Below are positions 61,804 to 64,000 of a stretch of DNA of 64,000 nt, one piece after another (the stretch's first letter is position 1; each line of letters opens with the position of its first letter). Origin of the DNA: Vibrio quintilis. GTDB lineage: Bacteria; Pseudomonadota; Gammaproteobacteria; Enterobacterales; Vibrionaceae. A program made the translations under genes and the position numbers. The stretch is from contig NZ_AP024897.1 of the NCBI RefSeq assembly GCF_024529975.1, positions 2,046,001-2,110,000 of the forward strand, written 5' to 3'. The notes below the pieces were generated by a model. That model was not told the origin of the DNA, did not search any database, and saw only the letters and a program-made list of their open reading frames with translations.

Positions 61804-62253
61804 TTAATCTGAAAGCAAGCGATTTAAATCCTCTTTAAGTGTGCTGACTTTCTGGTTGGCTTTTTCTGTTTTCGATGCTTCAGATAACAGATATTCGATG
61901 GCATCAGATAATGTACAACCCAGCTCATTCGCTCTGTATGAAAGCTTTTCCCAAACCCGGTAATCCAGATCAATGGATTTTTTACGTGTGTGAATCTGCT
62001 CTGCATTATAATGGCGCTTTCTCTTGGCCCGGATCGCTTGCTTGAGCTTATTTTCCAGCTCCGGAGACATATGATTTTCAATCCACTCCAGTACCCGGAC
62101 AGGCTCATGTTCAATCTCTTTCAATAATGATACCGCATGATCAATTTCACTCGTGTCGACATACTTCGTGATCTGACTTCCATCTTTCCAGCGGTTCATC
62201 AGATATTGCCATTTCCATCCACATTCCAGATTTTCGAGTTGTTGGTACTTCAT
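61804..62253 (-). CDS. matP: Macrodomain Ter protein MatP
   Basis: A 149-residue DNA-binding protein that organises the replication terminus macrodomain through matS sites and links it to the divisome. The N-terminal four-helix region (W-K-W-Q-Y-L-M-N-R-W, about 13-22) precedes the ribbon-helix-helix (about 92-130; K-S-I-D-L-D-Y-R-V-W-E-K-L), and a C-terminal coiled coil. Divergent to lonH with a 158-base gap, as in enterobacteria. It indicates that the window lies toward the chromosome terminus region or near core genes usually there. Confidence 0.95.
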   Translation of the reverse strand: MKYQQLENLECGWKWQYLMNRWKDGSQITKYVDTSEIDHAVSLLKEIEHEPVRVLEWIENHMSPELENKLKQAIRAKRKRHYNAEQIHTRKKSIDLDYRVWEKLSYRANELGCTLSDAIEYLLSEASKTEKANQKVSTLKEDLNRLLSD

Positions 62254-62411
62254 GACGTTATCTACCTGTTATCTTTCATTAAAAAGCGCACAGTTACAGC
62301 GTAACTCATAAATTGCTTAACATCAAATCAGCATTTCTCCATTCTCTGATTTCAGCATGCTGTATATTCTTATATAATCGAAAACCTTTAAAATACAGAT
62401 TTTACTTGAAG

Positions 62412-64000
62412 ATGACCAAAGATATCTGGCGCCATGTCACACCACAGTTCGATACATATACTGAGCAATTTGCTCAATATGATTCCATTATTCCCGCTGA
62501 TTTACTGTCCGTTCAACCCCGGGTACAGACGGTTCTGAAACGCTTTACCGAGCTGAAAGGTTTGACGAAAATCTTGCTGATTCATGCGCCGGATAATTCC
62601 GTATACCGGCGTATGATATGTACGAAGTTACAGGAGTTCATTGCCGCGAATGTCCCGATCGTCTCCACTGAGTCTCTGGAAAAAAATACATTATTTCCAA
62701 CGATTAAAGCTGAAAATGGCCATGTGGTCAGTGAAATTCCGGGGCTACTCGATAAAGCAGATGGCGGATACATTGTTATCTCTCCAAACTGGTTAATTGC
62801 AAACCCCAAATTCTGGCCGTTACTGAAAGGTGCACTATTCGGTGAGAAAATTACCGCTTTAAACTGTGACGAGAAATCCCCGCTACAGTATGAATGGTGT
62901 AAAACTTACAATATCAAACTGATTATTGTTGGTGACAGAGAGCAGCTGGCTGAGATTGATGAGATTGATGAAGATATCCGCAGTGATTTATCCCTTTTTG
63001 GTGAAATAGAATTCGACCTGAGAGTCAACTCAACAAATATCGAAAATTATCTGAAGTATCTGAAATGGTTATGCCGGTTCTATCAACTCCCTGCGCTTTC
63101 TTCTGATGCAATCAAACTGCTTTTGACATCCGGCATTCGCTATCAGACAGAGGATCAGCTTCATATTCCTTTGTGTCCGTTCTGGCATCAGTCACTGCTT
63201 GAAGAAGCGGCTTTGGAATCCGGACACCAAACGATTCATTCAGAACATATTCAGCAAGCACTGGACAGTCGTTATTACCGGGAAAGTTACCTGCCCGAGC
63301 GCGCCTGCGATGATATCCTCAACGGTCAGGTTCTGATTGAAACCAGAGGCCGACAGGTCGGTCAGGTCAACGGACTTACTGTGATTGATATTGCTGGCCA
63401 TCCGATTTCTTATGGCGAGCCGGCAAGAATCTCCTGTGTGGTTCATTTTGGTGACGGAGACATCAGTGATGTTGAAAGAAAAGCTGATCTTGGCGGGAAT
63501 CTGCATGCAAAAGGGATGATGATTATGCAGGCGTTTGTCAGCAGTGCGCTGAAATTAAATGCACCGTTACCCTACTCGGCTTCGATCGTATTTGAGCAGT
63601 CATATAGTGAAGTCGACGGAGACAGCGCTTCTCTTGCGGAGGTTTGTTCGTTAGTAAGCGCCCTGTCTGACATTGCAATCGACCAGCAGATTGCCGTGAC
63701 TGGTGCTGTCGATCAATTTGGGCGGGTTCAGGCTGTTGGCGGACTAAATGAGAAAATTGAAGGCTTTCACCGGGTATGCAAACACCAGGGATTAACTGGC
63801 AAACAAGGCGTAATTTTACCGATAACCAATTTAAACAATCTGGCATTACACCACTCGATTATTTCCGATATTCAGTCCGGGCAATTTCACATATGGCCGG
63901 TTTCAACGGTTGATGAAGCGGTTCCGATTTTGATGGGTAAACCTTTCAGAGATAAAGACAGTGAGAGTGTTATCAGCAAGATAGCAAGCCGGATTGATGA
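62412..64000 (+). CDS. Lon-family protease LonH/YcbZ (3' end missing)
   Basis: The first 529 codons of a Lon-like protease, running off the window edge. The N-terminal part (about 1-300) is the family-specific region in which no Walker A is visible. The proteolytic domain (about 330-529) shows D-G-D-S-A-S with nucleophile Ser 405 and partner Lys 448 in L-N-E-K-I-E-G-F, plus G-A-V-D-Q-F-G-R-V-Q-A-V-G-G. It corresponds to YcbZ of E. coli, an ATP-independent-looking Lon paralogue. ATG at 62412 follows TTGAAG. Divergent partner of matP. Confidence 0.9.
   Translation, partial: MTKDIWRHVTPQFDTYTEQFAQYDSIIPADLLSVQPRVQTVLKRFTELKGLTKILLIHAPDNSVYRRMICTKLQEFIAANVPIVSTESLEKNTLFPTIKAENGHVVSEIPGLLDKADGGYIVISPNWLIANPKFWPLLKGALFGEKITALNCDEKSPLQYEWCKTYNIKLIIVGDREQLAEIDEIDEDIRSDLSLFGEIEFDLRVNSTNIENYLKYLKWLCRFYQLPALSSDAIKLLLTSGIRYQTEDQLHIPLCPFWHQSLLEEAALESGHQTIHSEHIQQALDSRYYRESYLPERACDDILNGQVLIETRGRQVGQVNGLTVIDIAGHPISYGEPARISCVVHFGDGDISDVERKADLGGNLHAKGMMIMQAFVSSALKLNAPLPYSASIVFEQSYSEVDGDSASLAEVCSLVSALSDIAIDQQIAVTGAVDQFGRVQAVGGLNEKIEGFHRVCKHQGLTGKQGVILPITNLNNLALHHSIISDIQSGQFHIWPVSTVDEAVPILMGKPFRDKDSESVISKIASRID

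Overview
The window reads as a chromosomal segment of a marine gammaproteobacterium, most likely Vibrionaceae. It carries the Vibrio TonB2-type cluster followed by a TPR protein and an exported ATP-dependent DNA ligase, then NorM, NagK, an FNR/UspE/TtcA block, a NosP (VpsV)/VpsS-like nitric-oxide sensing pair, and the matP/lonH pair. A dispersed family of short palindromic repeats beginning TATACCCAA is scattered between genes. No tRNA, rRNA, CRISPR array, integrase or transposase gene was seen.

Layout. 0-3.2 kb: end of exbD, tonB, a TPR protein and a signal-peptide-bearing ATP-dependent DNA ligase. 3.2-12 kb: DUF3080 lipoprotein, NorM efflux pump, fructosamine-kinase-like protein, DUF3802, a chemoreceptor, nagK, mobB and mobA. 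12-15 kb: a degenerate sigma-54-activator-like response regulator and an ammonium transporter whose upstream region has a good sigma-54 promoter and NtrC-like sites. 15-21 kb: sirtuin CobB, a membrane protein, a Bax-like glucosaminidase, ttcA, uspE and fnr, with a perfect FNR box in front of fnr. 21-24 kb: FIST-domain heme sensor and hybrid histidine kinase. 24-31 kb: LysR regulator divergent from DoxX and a glutathionyl-hydroquinone reductase (the yhaJ/yqjFG arrangement), a trans-sulfuration enzyme, a DUF3187 outer-membrane protein and a YejM-like membrane sulfatase-fold protein. 31.5-36.8 kb: a xyloside-type utilisation cluster (GPH symporter, XylR-like AraC regulator, GH3 glycosidase) with tandem 21-bp-spaced operator candidates at two promoters.

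37.3-61.2 kb is the centre of interest: a complete-looking extracellular contractile injection system (eCIS, Afp/PVC family), all on the + strand. Order: ECF-type sigma factor; NusG/RfaH-like antiterminator interrupted at an A8 tract; AAA+ ATPase (Pvc15); DUF4255 terminator protein (Pvc16); a collar-domain fibre; two candidate payloads (a DUF4157/HExxH protein with an AHH nuclease-like segment, and a papain-fold Tox-PL-like protein); a PAAR-like tip; a single sheath; two tube/tube-initiator proteins; Pvc6-, Pvc7-, Pvc8-, Pvc9-, Pvc11- and Pvc12-like baseplate and spike parts; a 1035-residue beta-helical fibre; and a Pvc14-like tape-measure protein. Two strong intrinsic terminators lie inside the locus (after the first tube gene and before the tape-measure gene). 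With the dedicated NusG paralogue this suggests that processive antitermination sets subunit stoichiometry and that the frameshift at the A8 tract could gate expression of the whole particle.

61.5-64 kb returns to core chromosome: DUF3634 protein, MatP, and the divergent Lon-like protease LonH, which runs off the window.
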